Assembly (NCBI RefSeq): GCF_047511655.1
Contig: NC_133400.1
Location: forward strand, 34,860,001-34,924,000
Length of the DNA: 64,000 nucleotides
From: Castor canadensis
Lineage: Eukaryota > Chordata > Mammalia > Rodentia > Castoridae
Reading direction: 5' to 3'
Part shown: positions 20,300-31,669 of the stretch, one piece after another
Position numbering within the stretch: the stretch's first letter is position 1
Layout of the letters: each line of letters starts with the position of its first letter
The notes under the pieces: generated by a model
The model's database searches: none
Told to the model about the DNA's origin: nothing
The model's input: only the letters and a program-made list of their open reading frames with translations
Position numbers and translations under genes: made by a program

Positions 20300-20660
20300 A
20301 CTCACGCATCAGCTCTATGAGGTATTATCAAACCCATTTCAGAGATAAGTAAATGAATTTTTAGTTCCAAACCCTGTAAGCTGGTTCTCTTTCCCCACTC
20401 CTCCATGGTACATCAGATCAGTTGGCTCTACTCTCAACACGTTTTAGAAATTCTTTCACTTCTCACCACCCCCATGCAGCTACTCTGGTCCGTGCCACTG
20501 TCCTCTGTTATTACAGTGGCCTCTGACCAGTCTCCTGTTTTCCCGCTTGTTCCGATTGCAGCTTGTGAAACACTAAAGATAGCATTATTTGTCAGCTTGG
20601 AGCCCTCTAATGGCTCCCCAAAGTGACCACAGCAGTGCTCTTCAGACCATTTTTTTGCTG
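20300..20660 (+). mobile_element. MIR scrap followed by an L2 fragment
   Basis: 'tttcagagataagtaaatga' is MIR-like. From about 20410, 'ttacagtggcctctgaccag' and 'cctctaatggctccccaaag' follow the L2 ORF2 3' order. Confidence 0.55.
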
Positions 20661-20934
20661 TGTCTCATACAATAAGCTTGTTAAACTTTGTGCCTCCTCA
20701 CACATTTTCAGGTGACATGTGAAACTTTCATCATGGTTTTCAATACTTGTACCAGATGTGGCTTCTGGTGCATTACAGATACTGACATTGAGAAATAAAG
20801 CTATGACATCATTCTTTCACAAGTGTTCAGTGACATCCAAGTGCCATGGCAGTTACATGTTCACCATCATTACTTTAGAAATGCATGAATCTCTCTTATA
20901 GTCATACTCAGAGAAGTCCTAAAAACTTAGTAGT

Positions 20935-21022
20935 CCAGGGCTGGCAGAGTGGCTCAAGTGGTAAGAGTGCCTGCCTAGCAAGTGCAAGGTTCTGAGTTCA
21001 AACCCCAGTGCTGCCAAAAATA
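20935..21022 (+). mobile_element. ID-like SINE
   Basis: 'gctggcagagtggctcaagt' to 'ttcaaaccccagtgctgcca'. Confidence 0.93.
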
Positions 21023-21180
21023 AATTTAGCAATCCAAGTTCAGCAACACATAAAAAAGATTATACACCATGATGAAGTGTGGTTTACTTCAGGAGTGTAA
21101 AGTTGGTTCCACATCAGAGAATGAGTTCTTAAGCTACATCAATCGAAAAATCACAACAATCACGATATCACGAGGATGTC

Positions 21181-22030
21181 AAGAAATTGGGGCTGTCAGC
21201 CATTTCAGTATGAATTTAAGACAGTGAAGCTGCTCTGGAAAATAGTTTGGCAGTTCCCCAAAAAAGGCAAATGCACTGCTACTATATGAAGTAGCAAGTC
21301 CAGTTCTAGGTATTCACCCAAGAAATTGAAAACATGCCCATGCAAAAACTTATAAACACATGTGCATAGAAGAATTATTCATGCTAGCCGAAGTTGCTGG
21401 ACACCTCAGTGTCATGTGGGTAAAATGTGGTTCCAATCTGTGCAATTAATTATTATCAGCAACAAAAGGGGATGGCGTTCTGGTGAACGTCACTAAGTGA
21501 ATGTACTTGAGAACATGTTAAGTGAAATGGGCTGAGTACAAAGGAAAACATTGTATGTTTCCACTCATGTGAGATAACCAGAATTGGTAAATTCACAGAG
21601 ACAGAAAACAGAATAGTGGTCGACAGGGGTTTGGAGAAAGAAAATGGAGCATGACTGACAATGGGTAGAGGATTTCTTTTGTGGATATTGCAAACATTCA
21701 AGAATTATATAGGGACGATTGTTGTAAAACTTTGTAAAAGCTGTATTTAAAACCACCAAATCACACTTTTTTTTGTGGTACTGGGTTTGAACTCAGGGCC
21801 TTCACCTTGAGCTACTTCACCAACCTTTTTTTTTGTGATGGGTTTTTTAAGATAGGGTTTCTTGAACTATTTGCCTGGGCTGGCTTCGAACTGCGATCCT
21901 CCTGATCTCTGCCTCCTGGGAAACTAGGATTACAGGCGCGAGTCACCAACCCAGCCAAATCACACTCTGAAAGAGTTTATTTAATGACATCTTAATGATA
22001 GCTCAATTTTAAAATGTGGGGGGAGAATCC
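21181..22030 (+). mobile_element. Second L1 (3' end) nested in the older L1
   Basis: It carries L1 3'-end sequence ('gaaatgggctgagtacaaag', 'tgtttccactcatgtgagat') that belongs after, not before, the RT segment resuming at about 22036. It is 5' truncated. Confidence 0.8.
21773..21955 (-). mobile_element. B1-ID SINE inside the nested L1, with 11-bp duplication
   Basis: It is flanked by 'ccaaatcacac' on both sides (ending near 21771 and beginning near 21953). Confidence 0.9.
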
Positions 22031-22479
22031 TGCAAGATTTTCTCAATAGTTTCAGAAAAAGCATTTGACAAAATCCAACAGCTTTCCAGGATAAAAAGTA
22101 AGAACAGAGGGGAACTTCCCCATGACAAATGGCGTCTGTGAAACCCTCCTCCAGCATCTTACTTACTGATGTAAGGTTGGAAGCTGTCCTCTGAGCACAG
22201 AGCCCTTAGACAAGAACATGGGATCAAAGGAATTCGGATGGGCAAGAAAGAAGTCAAACTCTCTGTAAGTGACATCATCTTGTATGTAAAGTCCCGAGGA
22301 ATCCACTAACCAACTATGAGAACTAGCAAATGAGTTCAGCAAGACTGCATAGCATGAGATCAATACGCAGAAACCAATTGCATTTCTCTACACCAAACAG
22401 TGAACAGTGCAAAAATGAAATTAAGAAAACAATTTCCCTTATAATAGCATCACAAAAATAAACTATTTCAGAATAAATT

Positions 22480-22745
22480 CAAGCTGAGAGCAGGAGGATG
22501 GCACTTGTAGGCCAGCCAGGCACAAAATTTGAGAGAACCCTATCCCAACCAATGGCTGGGTGCAGTGGTGCTTGCCTGTCATTCCAGCTAAGTAGAGAAG
22601 TGCAAATAGGAGGACTGAGACTGAGGCTGGCGTGGACATAAAAGTGAGACCCTATCTAAAAAATAACTAATGCAAAAAGGCAAGTGGTACAGCACCTGCC
22701 TAGCAAGTGGGAGGCCCTGAGTTCAAACCCCAGTGCTGCTTAATA
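22480..22745 (+). mobile_element. Three-part SINE inside the old L1
   Basis: Degraded first monomer, second monomer 'gtgcttgcctgtcattccag', ID tail 'gtacagcacctgcctagcaa'. Confidence 0.88.
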
Positions 22746-22814
22746 ACAATAATAAAATAATAACAACAATAAGTTTAGTAAAAGAAGGGCAAAACCTCAA
22801 AAATATAATTTTGT

Positions 22815-22918
22815 ACTCTTTAGTTTTAGATGGAGCCTTGCTATATTGCCTAGGCTGCCTCAGCTTCCTGAGTAGCTGGGATTCCAAACAAGTACCACCA
22901 TACCCAGCCTATAATTTT
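22815..22918 (-). mobile_element. B1-like SINE inside the old L1
   Basis: 'gccttgctatattgcctagg' to 'gtaccaccatacccagcc'. 'tataattttg' occurs on both sides. Confidence 0.85.
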
Positions 22919-23315
22919 GCATTCTGGACATTAGGAAACATTGTTGTTAGAAAGTAATGAAGACCTAAATAAATGACAGACATCTCAAGTTCATAGATTG
23001 GAAGACAATACAGTTAAGATGCACTATCACCCCAAATGAGCTATAGTCAATGTGATCCCAGTTAAAATCCCAGCTGGCTTTTATAATTGACATGTTGATC
23101 CTAAAATTCCTATGGAAATGCAGGGAACTCCAAGCAGTCAAAATAATTTTGGACAAGGAAAACAAAATTGGAGAAACTCACACTTCCTGATTTCCAAACT
23201 TACTAAAAGCTACAGAAACCAAGGCAGTGGTACTGGCTTGCTACCGAGATGCAGGTCAATTGAATAGAATAGAGAGTTCAGACATAAATTCTGTATTTAT
23301 GGTCGATTGACTTTT

Positions 23316-23467
23316 TTTTTCCTTTTTTTTTTAATTCATATGTGCATACAATGCTTGGGTCATTTCTCCCCCCTGCCCCCACCCCCTCCCTTACCACCCA
23401 CTCCGCCTCCTCCCTCTTCCCCCTACCCATAGCAGAATAGCAGAAACTATTTTGCTCTTATCTCTAA
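23316..23467 (-). mobile_element. Short L1 3'-end copy with target duplication, inside the old L1
   Basis: T-rich tail then 'tgcatacaatgcttgggtca' and a C-rich tract. Flanks are 'tcgattgactttt' (23303-23315) and 'tcaattgactttt' (23468-23480), one mismatch. It matches the 3' end of the copy at 52849-53425. Confidence 0.88.
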
Positions 23468-23480
23468 TCAATTGACTTTT

Positions 23481-23592
23481 GTTTTTTTCAGACAGGGACT
23501 TGCTATGTAGCCTAGGCTGGCCTCGAACTTGAGGTCCTCCTACTTCACACCTTGGATCACAGGTGTGTGTCATCACACCAAGCTTGGTCAAT
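23481..23592 (-). mobile_element. B1-like SINE inside the old L1
   Basis: 'cagacagggacttgctatgt' to 'gtgtgtcatcacaccaagc'. Confidence 0.88.
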
Positions 23593-23867
23593 TATTGCAT
23601 GATCAGGATGTGAAGATAAGTCAATGAGGAAAGGATGGTCCTTTCAAAAAGGATGCTGGACAAATGGAAATCCACATGCAAAAGAACGAAGTTGTACCTC
23701 TTCCCTACCCCCCCCACACAATGATGAACTCCAAATGGATTGCTTAAGAGCTAATCATTTAGAAGAAAACTTAGGAGTAAACCTCCCTCAGCCTCTCTAA
23801 TACAATACCAAAAGAACAAAGAGCAAAAGGAAAAATGGATAAATTGAACTTCATCAAAATTAAAAAG

Positions 23868-24044
23868 GGCTCTGGTGGCTCACGCCGGTAATCCTAGCTA
23901 CTCAGGAGGCAGAGATCAAAAGGATCGCAGTTTGGAGCCAGCCTGGGCAAATAGTTCATAAGACCCTATCTTGAGAAACCCTATCACAAAAAATTGGGCT
24001 GGTGGAGTGGCTCAAGGTAAAAGCCCTGAGTTCAAGCCCCAGTA

Positions 24045-24087
<43 letters not shown>
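23868..24087 (+). mobile_element. B1-ID SINE with (CA)n tail
   Basis: 'ggtggctcacgccggtaatc' head, ID tail, then about 20 CA units at 24046-24087. Confidence 0.9.
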
Positions 24088-24089
<2 letters not shown>

Positions 24090-24102
24090 CAAAGATAGCA
24101 TT

Positions 24103-24420
24103 GAGGACTGGATATGGTGGCTCACACCTGTAATCCCAGCTGCTTGGGAGGCAGAGATTGGGAGAATAGAGGTTTGAAGCCAGGGAAAATATTAACAAGA
24201 GCCCCTTTCTCAATTGATGACTGGATGTGGTGGCACTTAACTGTCACCCCAGCTATGTGGGAGCTGTAAGTGGGAGGATCACAGTCTAGGCCACGGCAGA
24301 CACTACACATGCAAAAAATAACTAAAGCAAAAAGGAATGGGGCTGTAGCTCCAGTGGTAGAGTGTCTGCCTAGTAAGCACAAGGCCCTGAGTTCAAACCA
24401 CAGTGCCACCATAACAACAA
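24103..24420 (+). mobile_element. Three-part SINE
   Basis: Monomers 'ggtggctcacacctgtaatc' and 'cttaactgtcaccccagcta', then ID 'gtagagtgtctgcctagtaa'. Confidence 0.9.
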
Positions 24421-24787
24421 AAAAAGTATTGAGTGTGAAAAGAACCCACACAATCAGAAAATATTTGCAAACCACAACTCTCATAAAGGACTTATATCCA
24501 AAGTTTATTTTTAAAAAAGGAGAAAAAGCCTCTTACAGTTCAACAATAAAAAGATAAGTACTCCAATTTTAAAAAGACAATCTGAATAAATATTTCTTTA
24601 AAGAAGAAATACAAATGGCCAGCAACAGCACCAAAAGATGTCCAGCCAACATCGTTAGCCACCAAGGAGATGCCAAGCAAGCTACACGGCAGTGAAGTGC
24701 TGCTAACACAGCTTAGGGTGCTAAGGGTGCCGTCTCCGCAATAGGGTATACAACCACAATAATAAGCAAATAGTGACCAGTGTTGCT

Positions 24788-24875
24788 GGAGGGCTGGAGT
24801 GTGGCTCAAATGGCAGAGTGCCTGCCTAGTAAGCACAAAGCACTGAGTTCAAATCTCAGTACTGAAAAAAAAACT
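24788..24875 (+). mobile_element. ID-like SINE
   Basis: 'ggctggagtgtggctcaaat' to 'ttcaaatctcagtactgaaa'. Confidence 0.92.
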
Positions 24876-25074
24876 GGACCTGTTAAATATTGCTTGTGGG
24901 AATGTAACTGGTAGAGCCACATTGGAAAACAGTTTGGCAATTTCTTCAGAAGTTCAACATCAAATCACCACATGACTCAGCAATTCAACTCTCACCTACC
25001 TACAAAAAAAAATGCAACATACATCCATACAAAGGCAAACATTCATAACAGCTTTGTCTCTCTTTCTCTCTCTC

Positions 25075-25130
25075 ACTTTTGCGGTACTGGGGTTTGAACT
25101 CAGGGTTTCATGATTTACAATGCAGGAACT
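25075..25130 (-). mobile_element. Truncated ID-like SINE
   Basis: 'gtactggggtttgaactcag' then breaks off. Confidence 0.75.
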
Positions 25131-25364
25131 CTCTTACTTCCCCGATTTCTCAGATCATACAAACATCTGAGTTTTGGCATAAGTGACTCCATTTTGGTGT
25201 GGGCTGTTGGGCCTAGTGCAGACACTTAGTCCAGACTCATGGCCTCCTGTGAAAGTGGTGATGTTTTCTACTATAAATCTATTCTAAATACCTAACACTA
25301 CTGAACCATACACTTAGAAATCACTAAATGGTCAATCTTACTTATATTTTACTGCAATTAAAAA

Positions 25365-25432
25365 ATGTAGCTCAGTGACAGAGCACCTGCTTAGCATGTA
25401 CAAGGCCCTGGGTTCAATTTCTAGCACCCCCT
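25365..25432 (+). mobile_element. ID-like SINE
   Basis: 'atgtagctcagtgacagagc' to 'ggttcaatttctagcaccc'. Confidence 0.9.
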
Positions 25433-25649
25433 CCCCCTACAATGACCTCTTATGAGGAAAGTCATTATCAATCAAAATCACATCATGAACTCTTGTGAGA
25501 AATTCTTTTTATTGCTCTCTCACTAGGTTAGGTCCTCCTCAGCACTGTGGAAGCTTCCTGTCTTCCTAAAGGCTTTCTAACCCAGCCATTAGACCTTCTC
25601 ACATTCTGTTTCTGGAAAACATGGCAAAAAGGCTCTACGAAGATGGATC

Positions 25650-25750
25650 AAGGAGCCGGGGGAGTGGTTCAAGTGGTAAAAGCACCTATCTAGCAAGTGT
25701 GAGGCCCTGAGTTCAAACTCCAGTGCCACACGCACACACACACACACACA
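25650..25750 (+). mobile_element. ID-like SINE with (CA)n tail
   Basis: 'gagtggttcaagtggtaaaa' to 'ttcaaactccagtgccacac' then CA units. Confidence 0.9.
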
Positions 25751-25847
25751 AACCAAGATGGATCAAATCAGAATGAATTTTACCTCTTCCTCCATTTCAA
25801 GACAAGTTGATTAACCCAACACACTCAGAAACAGTTGGGAACGTTGA

Positions 25848-25930
25848 GAGCTGGAGGTGTAGCTCAGAGGTTAGAGGCTTTGCCTAGCATGCACAAGACC
25901 GTGGGTTCAATCCTCATTATTAAATTTGAA
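25848..25930 (+). mobile_element. ID-like SINE
   Basis: 'agctggaggtgtagctcaga' to 'gtgggttcaatcctcattat'. Confidence 0.9.
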
Positions 25931-25934
25931 AAAG

Positions 25935-26365
25935 GCATTTTGAAACAATTGGGGACATTGTAATATTGGTAATTTAAATACATCTTTGCTATTTTTTTGA
26001 TTTTTACCAAAAGCTTGAAGGAGCTGGTTTCACTCATGCAATTTATAGTCTCTACTCACCATTGACTCTAAATTGGCAAAGCCAGTCCTTATTGTCAAAC
26101 CAATCAGTAAAATCAGACTTCCATTTTATCAGAAAGCTCACTTCATTTTCAGTACAAACCCTTGTGAAAGTCAACATGAGCCCAAAATTGCTTGTATCCC
26201 AAGCAGTGCTTAACTCTAAACAGAAAATTTATTCAAAACGAGAAAGCCAAGAGTGTAGGATGGATTGGTGCATTGACTGAAGGTGGCCTTCAAATAAGAT
26301 GCCCTTGTTGTCCCCTCAGCAGGGTGCCAGGCTCTTCTGCACCAGGCCAGGTCCTTTTGTAAGTC
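25935..26365. other. No recognised feature
   Basis: Unique-looking sequence before the minisatellite. Confidence 0.5.
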
Positions 26366-26368
26366 AAG

Positions 26369-26560
26369 GTGGTGAGAGGTGGGTGTGGTGAGAGGTGGGT
26401 GTGGTGAGAGGTGGGTGTGGTGAGAGGTGGGTGTGGTGAGAGGTGGGTGTGGTGAGAGGTGGGTGTGGTGAGAGGTGGGTGTGGTGAGAGGTGGGTGTGG
26501 TGAGAGGTGGGTGTGGTGAGAGGTGGGTGTGGTGAGAGGTGGGTGTGGTGAGAGGTGGGT
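26369..26560. repeat. Minisatellite, 12 identical copies of a 16-bp unit
   Basis: The unit 'gtggtgagaggtgggt' is repeated twelve times with no substitution that I can see. Both strands stay open across it (a minus-strand frame repeats SHHTHLSPHPPLTTPT), which is a by-product of the array. Confidence 0.97.
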
Positions 26561-26709
26561 ATGCTTCTGTGGAGTGACATTAAGGGGTCACTCCAGAGAC
26601 AGTGGAGGGGCAGGGGAAGGAAGACCAAGTCCCAGAGGGAGGGACTTGGAAGGTCTTGTCTTCCTCCCTCACCTTCTTAGCCTGGGAGTCAGAGGAGGCT
26701 TCTCAGAGG

Positions 26710-27760
26710 ACAGGTGCCCAAGTCTACTCTCTCCCAAACCTGCTCTTCATCCATTTTTGCTGTTTCAGCAAGTGACCCGTCATCTATCAGTTGCTCAGCC
26801 AAGAACTTGAGGTTGCCCTTGATTCCTCTTCTTAACCCCACACACATCATCCTGCTATTACTTCCCAAATGTATCCCAAACCTGGTCACCTCTTACCCCA
26901 CCTCTGCCACCCAAGACCAGGCCACCACCCCCATCGCCTGGAGGACTTTTAACTGACTCCCTGCTTTGCCTCTTATTCCCCTCCTCATCTGCCTAACAGC
27001 TCTAACAACTCTCCATTGCTTCTGCTCTCACTTTGAATCAAATCTGAATAATATTTAAACTTGTACAGTGACCAGCTTGTCCTAAGCTAGCCCTGACCGT
27101 TGGTCATCTTGCACAAGGCCCTATGGACTTTGACCCTGTCTCCTCTTCCAATCACTCCCCAACCCCAACTCTCGCACCCTCTCAGACCTACTTGGCCCTG
27201 CCCGATGGGGTCCTTGAAAGAGCCCTGCTTGACTCAGGGTCTTTGCACTTACTGACACCTTTGTAACTCTTGCCCTGGCTTGCTCTTGTTTGTTAGACTC
27301 AGCTCTATGCTCCCCTCTCCGAGAGGCCATGGTTTGCGCCAGCTTAAGCAGTTCCTCTATCATCATTACCTGGTCTCCAGGCCCCACCTCATCCCATTGC
27401 TCACTGTGAAATTTGAAGCTTTCTGTGCCTCATCTTTCTTTTCCATAAGATGGGGACAGGTAGCATCCTCAAAGGAATGTAGAGGGGATACCAGAAGCCC
27501 TCTCTCTAATCATTTCTGAAACATCAAAACTGCTTCACATCACCTGTAATTATGGCCCTGTCCTGTTTTCTTCCTATCAATATCTGATATAGTCATATTT
27601 ATTTGTTCCATGTTTAATGTCTGTCTCTCTAATTGGAATGTGTGCCATATCAAAGCAGAGATCTGTTTTATCTCCCTTGGTGTCCACCCCTGTGTACAAG
27701 GGCTCAAGCTATGTTAGGAGTAAATAGAATTTGATGACTGCGTATTTAGTGCCATTACAT
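26710..27760 (+). mobile_element. Long L2 remnant with an antisense MIR scrap (about 27405-27500)
   Basis: The L2 order is kept: 'gctcagccaagaacttgagg', 'ctgactccctgctttgcctc', 'cagggtctttgcacttactg', 'gtctgtctctctaattggaa'. The MIR scrap reads 'ctttcttttccataagatgg'. The short open frames are shadows. Confidence 0.65.
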
Positions 27761-27775
27761 TGCTCCTAAAAATGG

Positions 27776-28312
27776 TCAAGATGAGTAATCAGCGTCACTA
27801 CTCATTAGGGAAATGCAAATCAAAACCAGGAGGAGAGAGCACCTCACCCAGGAAGAATGGCTGTTATCCAAAAGACTAAAGACAACAAGTGCTGAGAAGG
27901 AAGTGGGGAAACACTGCACATGATGGGTGGGAACATAAATTAGTATGGCCTTTTGGAAAACAGTGTGGCAACTCCTCAAAAATAGGGGTGGGCGTATAGC
28001 TCAGTGGTAATCACTTGCATAGCATGCAAAAACAAACAAACAATGAATAGAACTACCATATGATTCAACAATCCCACTACTAGATCTAAGTGGAGGAAGT
28101 GAAATCAGCATGTGGGAGACATCTGCACTCCCGCGGTCACTGCAGCCCTGCTCACCATAGCCAGGAAACAGGGACACCTAAGTGTCCACTAACTGATGAG
28201 TGGCTACAGAAAACATACACGAACGCATTGGGATACGATTCAGCCACAAAAGGATGAAGTCTGTCATTTGTGACAACATGGATGCAACTAGAGCTCAGAT
28301 GCTAAGTGAAAT
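27776..28312 (+). mobile_element. L1 3' region with an ID scrap (27985-28030)
   Basis: 'actcattagggaaatgcaaa', 'ggaaaacagtgtggcaactc' and 'gcaactagagctcagatgct' are L1 ORF2 end/3' UTR in order. Confidence 0.88.
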
Positions 28313-28319
28313 AAGCCAC

Positions 28320-28650
28320 GCTGGAAGCAGTAGCTCACCCCTGTAATCCTGTAATCCTAGCTACTCAGGAGGTGGAGATTGGGAGGATTGAGGTTGGAGG
28401 CCAGCCTGGGTGAAAAGTTCAAGAGAACCCATCTCGACCAATAGCTAGGTGTGGTGGTGCATGCCTGCCATCCCAGCTACAAGGGAAGCATAAGTAAGAG
28501 GATCAAGGTCCATGCTGGCCTGGACATAAAACAAGACCCTATCTGAACAATAACCAAAGCAAAAAGTCCTGGCAGCATGATTCAAGCAGTAGAGCTCCTG
28601 CCTGGCAAACACAAGGCAGAGTTCAACCTCCAGTACTGTAAAACAAAACA
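28320..28650 (+). mobile_element. Three-part SINE
   Basis: 'cagtagctcacccctgtaat', 'catgcctgccatcccagcta', 'cagtagagctcctgcctggc'. Confidence 0.9.
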
Positions 28651-28669
28651 GAGTAGCACCTGTACTAAA

Positions 28670-29320
28670 ATACAAACTAAAATAAATAAAAATAATATCT
28701 TAATTGAAAAGGCTAAGATAACATTTTATGTTATTTTTATTCAACCCCCCCAAAAAAGCACACTGATATGACATAATATGTATTCAGTAATTTTCCTAAT
28801 TTAAAAACAAGTGGCTGAGGCTTACCCTAAGCCTCCAGGAGGTGCTGGCTGCTTAGAGAGGGGCAGCTTGCCTTGCAGTTTACTGGGACTTCTCTTACAT
28901 GCCACTCCTTGTTATTAGCTCTCCTTGGCACACACACCCTCCTGGAGAGGAGAGTGCAGGGGGACAGAAATCCCAGGAGATCCTGTTGTGGTTGAGCTGC
29001 TCAGAGAAGAAGCACACTTAGTCTGCTTCCTATGCACACTAGCTCAGGCAAGTCTGCAGCGGCTGGGCCTCCACATAGCTGCTCTTATCACACTTCTGTG
29101 GATGGGGCTCTGCAGCTGGACAATACTGTGTCACTCACCAGCCAGCGATCCCAGGTCAGTTCACGACTTTCCCCTGTAGCGTGGAGATAGTAAGAGAAGT
29201 GAGCTTATGATTGGCCTGAGGATTGGATGGAAAATGCATGACAGGTGCTTAGAAAAGTATTTGGCCTGGACCCATAAGTGTTATGCAAATATTACATATT
29301 AGTATTGATTTTTTTCCTTT
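28670..29320. other. No recognised feature
   Basis: Includes an 84-codon open frame (28925-29179) without recognisable motifs. Confidence 0.5.
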
Positions 29321-29324
29321 TCCG

Positions 29325-29392
29325 TGAGCTGGGGATGGAACCCAGGGCCTTAGTTCTCCCACAGAATTACATATCCAGCGTGAGCTCTCATT
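29325..29392 (-). mobile_element. Diverged ID-like SINE
   Basis: 'gagctggggatggaacccag' to 'acatatccagcgtgagctc'. Confidence 0.7.
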
Positions 29393-29394
29393 GT

Positions 29395-30010
29395 TAATAT
29401 TTTTACTACCCATCTAGTTGCTTAAGCCAAAAATTTAGGAATTACTTGTGTTTTTCCTTTCTTGTCCTTATTTCCATCAGAAAAGCCATTCTTCTAAAAT
29501 CCATTCACTTTTTCTTCTAAACACTTTTTATTTTTAATTGGTGGTACTAGGCCTTGAACTCAGGGCCTTCCTGTTTGGTAGGCAGGTGCTCTGCCATTTG
29601 AGCCACTCCACCAGCCCCTTCTAAACATTCTTGGTCTGCTTTTCATGCTGACATCTTCAGCTGATCAGGAATAGATCTACTTTCTCTTCACTTCTACGTG
29701 GTCTACCAGTTGTTCCAGTACTATTTACGGAATCCTTTCTCCACCATGTGGTATATTGGAGTTCTTTGTGTTGGAGGATCTGTTTCTGGGCTCTACCCTA
29801 TTCCATTGCTCAGCCATGATTGATTTTCCCTCCTTACATGCATTCCACAAACAAACCATCTTGCCTAGAAAACCTTAAAAATCTGTCATTGCCTCTGCCA
29901 CCATTATTTCCCAACTGGACAGTTGTGATGGTTCCACTCCCCACCTCCACTGTGGAACCCCTGCACCCCAGGCTGTTCTCTGTAGTGCAACAACAGGGCA
30001 TTTTCCATTT
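29395..30010 (+). mobile_element. L2 remnant interrupted by an ID SINE and an L1 scrap
   Basis: L2 words 'gttgcttaagccaaaaattt' and 'caccattatttcccaactgg' flank an antisense ID (29540-29620) and an antisense L1 piece ('gttgttccagtactatttac', about 29640-29820). Confidence 0.6.
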
Positions 30011-30469
30011 AATATGACAAAATACTGCCCTAGGTGGCCCTGGGTTCCATCCTCAGCATTAGGGAGGAATAAAAGGATGAAATATTTGTTGTGTACAAAA
30101 GCATGTAAGTCCTGCACATGGAGGTTAGGAAGTGTGAGTTGAAATAGAAATAGGGACCCTCATGAGGACAAGAGAAGATAGATTCTCATGCCCTTAATCC
30201 ATAAAACCTGTTAGCCACCAAAAGTTTCTCTCTTCCCTCTCAACAGTGTGTGAAATGTGCCTGTCCCTTTTCTCCTTATCACAAGGGAAGGTCCTACATG
30301 ACACAGGATGATGCCAGAATGTTTCTAAGACAAAGTGGCCACTGATCTCTGACATGGGAAAAGCTTCTTAAACCATGAGAAAGAGATTTCTAATGCAGTC
30401 TGTCCTCATGACTAGCAAAGCCTATTTTCTTTTTTTTTGTCAACCAGCAGCCTGGTATTTATCATTTCT

Positions 30470-30565
30470 TTTGGCAGTATTGGGGTTTGAACTTAGGGCC
30501 CTGCAGTAAGAGCCCTAAGCACCTAAGGCAGGTGTTTTATCACTTGAGTTACTCTGCCAGCCCCA
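30470..30565 (-). mobile_element. ID-like SINE
   Basis: 'ggcagtattggggtttgaac' to 'gttactctgccagcccc', with a short duplication in the middle. Confidence 0.88.
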
Positions 30566-30689
30566 ATCAGCAGCCTGAATGTCCCCAGTAAGTGCTGTCC
30601 TCTTTTTCCTCATTCCTTTTTCCTTCCATTTAAAACTTTAGCCTGAGAGTTCCAATTCTAGTCTCAGTTTTATTTCTTGAATCACTGGG

Positions 30690-30820
30690 ACAAACTTCTC
30701 TCGCATCAGGTATCAAACCCACTTTACAGCCTAGGAGAGTGGCCTCAGGTGCTTAATCCTTCTGACCTCTGCCTCCCGATTAGCTAGAATGACAGCGGTG
30801 AGCCACTGGCACCCAGCCTA
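30690..30820 (-). mobile_element. B1-like SINE, degraded
   Basis: 'gacctctgcctcccgattag' to 'gagccactggcacccagcc'. Confidence 0.75.
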
Positions 30821-31280
30821 ATTGCCCATGTCTTTGAGACCTGCTTTACTGGTCTCTGTTGGTGCTACCTGAGGGAATATGAAAGGTATCTGAGGCTCAT
30901 GGGACAAAAGAGGCCTTCCTCATTGGTCACTTGTAATGGGGTTCCCCTGCTTATGGGGGTAGAGAGTTTTTCCTGAGCTAGAAGTTGTTCTGGGATCTCC
31001 TTACCAGGGGTCCCCAGATTCTTCAGTGTTTTGGTCAGGAGGGGTGGCTATGGTACCCACACACGATGTGAGGTTTCCAGATGTTCTGGCTAAGAGCCTC
31101 TTGCTTATTTTTGCCCAGATGTATCCCTGTAGGGGAACAGAATCTCAGTTTTTCTGGGACAAAAAGGCTTCCAGTATCAGACTGTTTGTGGTGTGAGGCT
31201 GCCCCCGCCACCTGTTCTTCCCAGCTCCTCCTGGCGGGGGAGTCTCAGGCCCAGCGGGGAATGAAATGCTCACCCTGCAT
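30820..31280. other. No recognised feature
   Basis: Open frames here overlap on both strands and show no family signature. Confidence 0.5.
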
Positions 31281-31283
31281 ATT

Positions 31284-31665
31284 AGCTCATTTTGTGTTGC
31301 TATACCAGAGTAACCGGGGCTGGGTGATATGTAAAGAGGTTTATTTGGCTTATAGTTTTGGTGGCTACAAAGAACAAACAGCATGGTGCCAGAATCTGGT
31401 GAGGGCCTGTAGACTGTCACAACATGATGGAGAAGCTTCATGTTGTATACAATCAAGGAAGCAGGGAGTGTCTAGGTTTCTTCTATTAACAGATCTGGAG
31501 GGAATGAGGGAACTAACCAGCTCCCATGAGACTTCAGAGACCTGACCCACTCTCAGGATGCAGCAACAATCCATTCATAAGGGTGGATCACCCAGGATCT
31601 AATTATCCTTCCACTAGGCCCGAACTCTTAAAGGTTCCATCAGCCCAGCACCGCCACAGTGGGGG
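31284..31665 (-). mobile_element. MaLR-type LTR
   Basis: 'cattttgtgttgctatacca', 'aagaggtttatttggcttat' and 'taaaggttccatcagcccag' are the antisense MaLR LTR order. The 154-codon open frame crossing it is not a gene. Confidence 0.8.
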
Positions 31666-31669
31666 CCAA

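Larger units (their letters stand above)
21030..25060 (+). mobile_element. Old L1 (ORF2 remnant), collinear but broken by many later insertions
   Basis: L1 ORF2 pieces appear in order: 21050-21170 (before the RT region), 22036-22470 ('aaaaagcatttgacaaaatc' to 'aaattaagaaaacaatttcc'), 22950-23310, 23593-23865, 24425-24785 and 24880-25060. The frame is destroyed throughout. The gaps are later elements listed separately. Confidence 0.88.

Noticed and set aside
26369..26560. CRISPR-like array of short repeats
   Set aside because: The units abut without spacers and the DNA is mammalian, so this is a minisatellite.
26290..26628. Minus-strand frame of 112 codons with SHHTHLSPHPPLTTPT repeats
   Set aside because: A 16-bp unit read in three phases gives a 16-residue repeat automatically, and there is no coding context.
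31081..31545. 154-codon + strand frame
   Set aside because: About half of it lies in a MaLR LTR, and an overlapping frame exists on the other strand.
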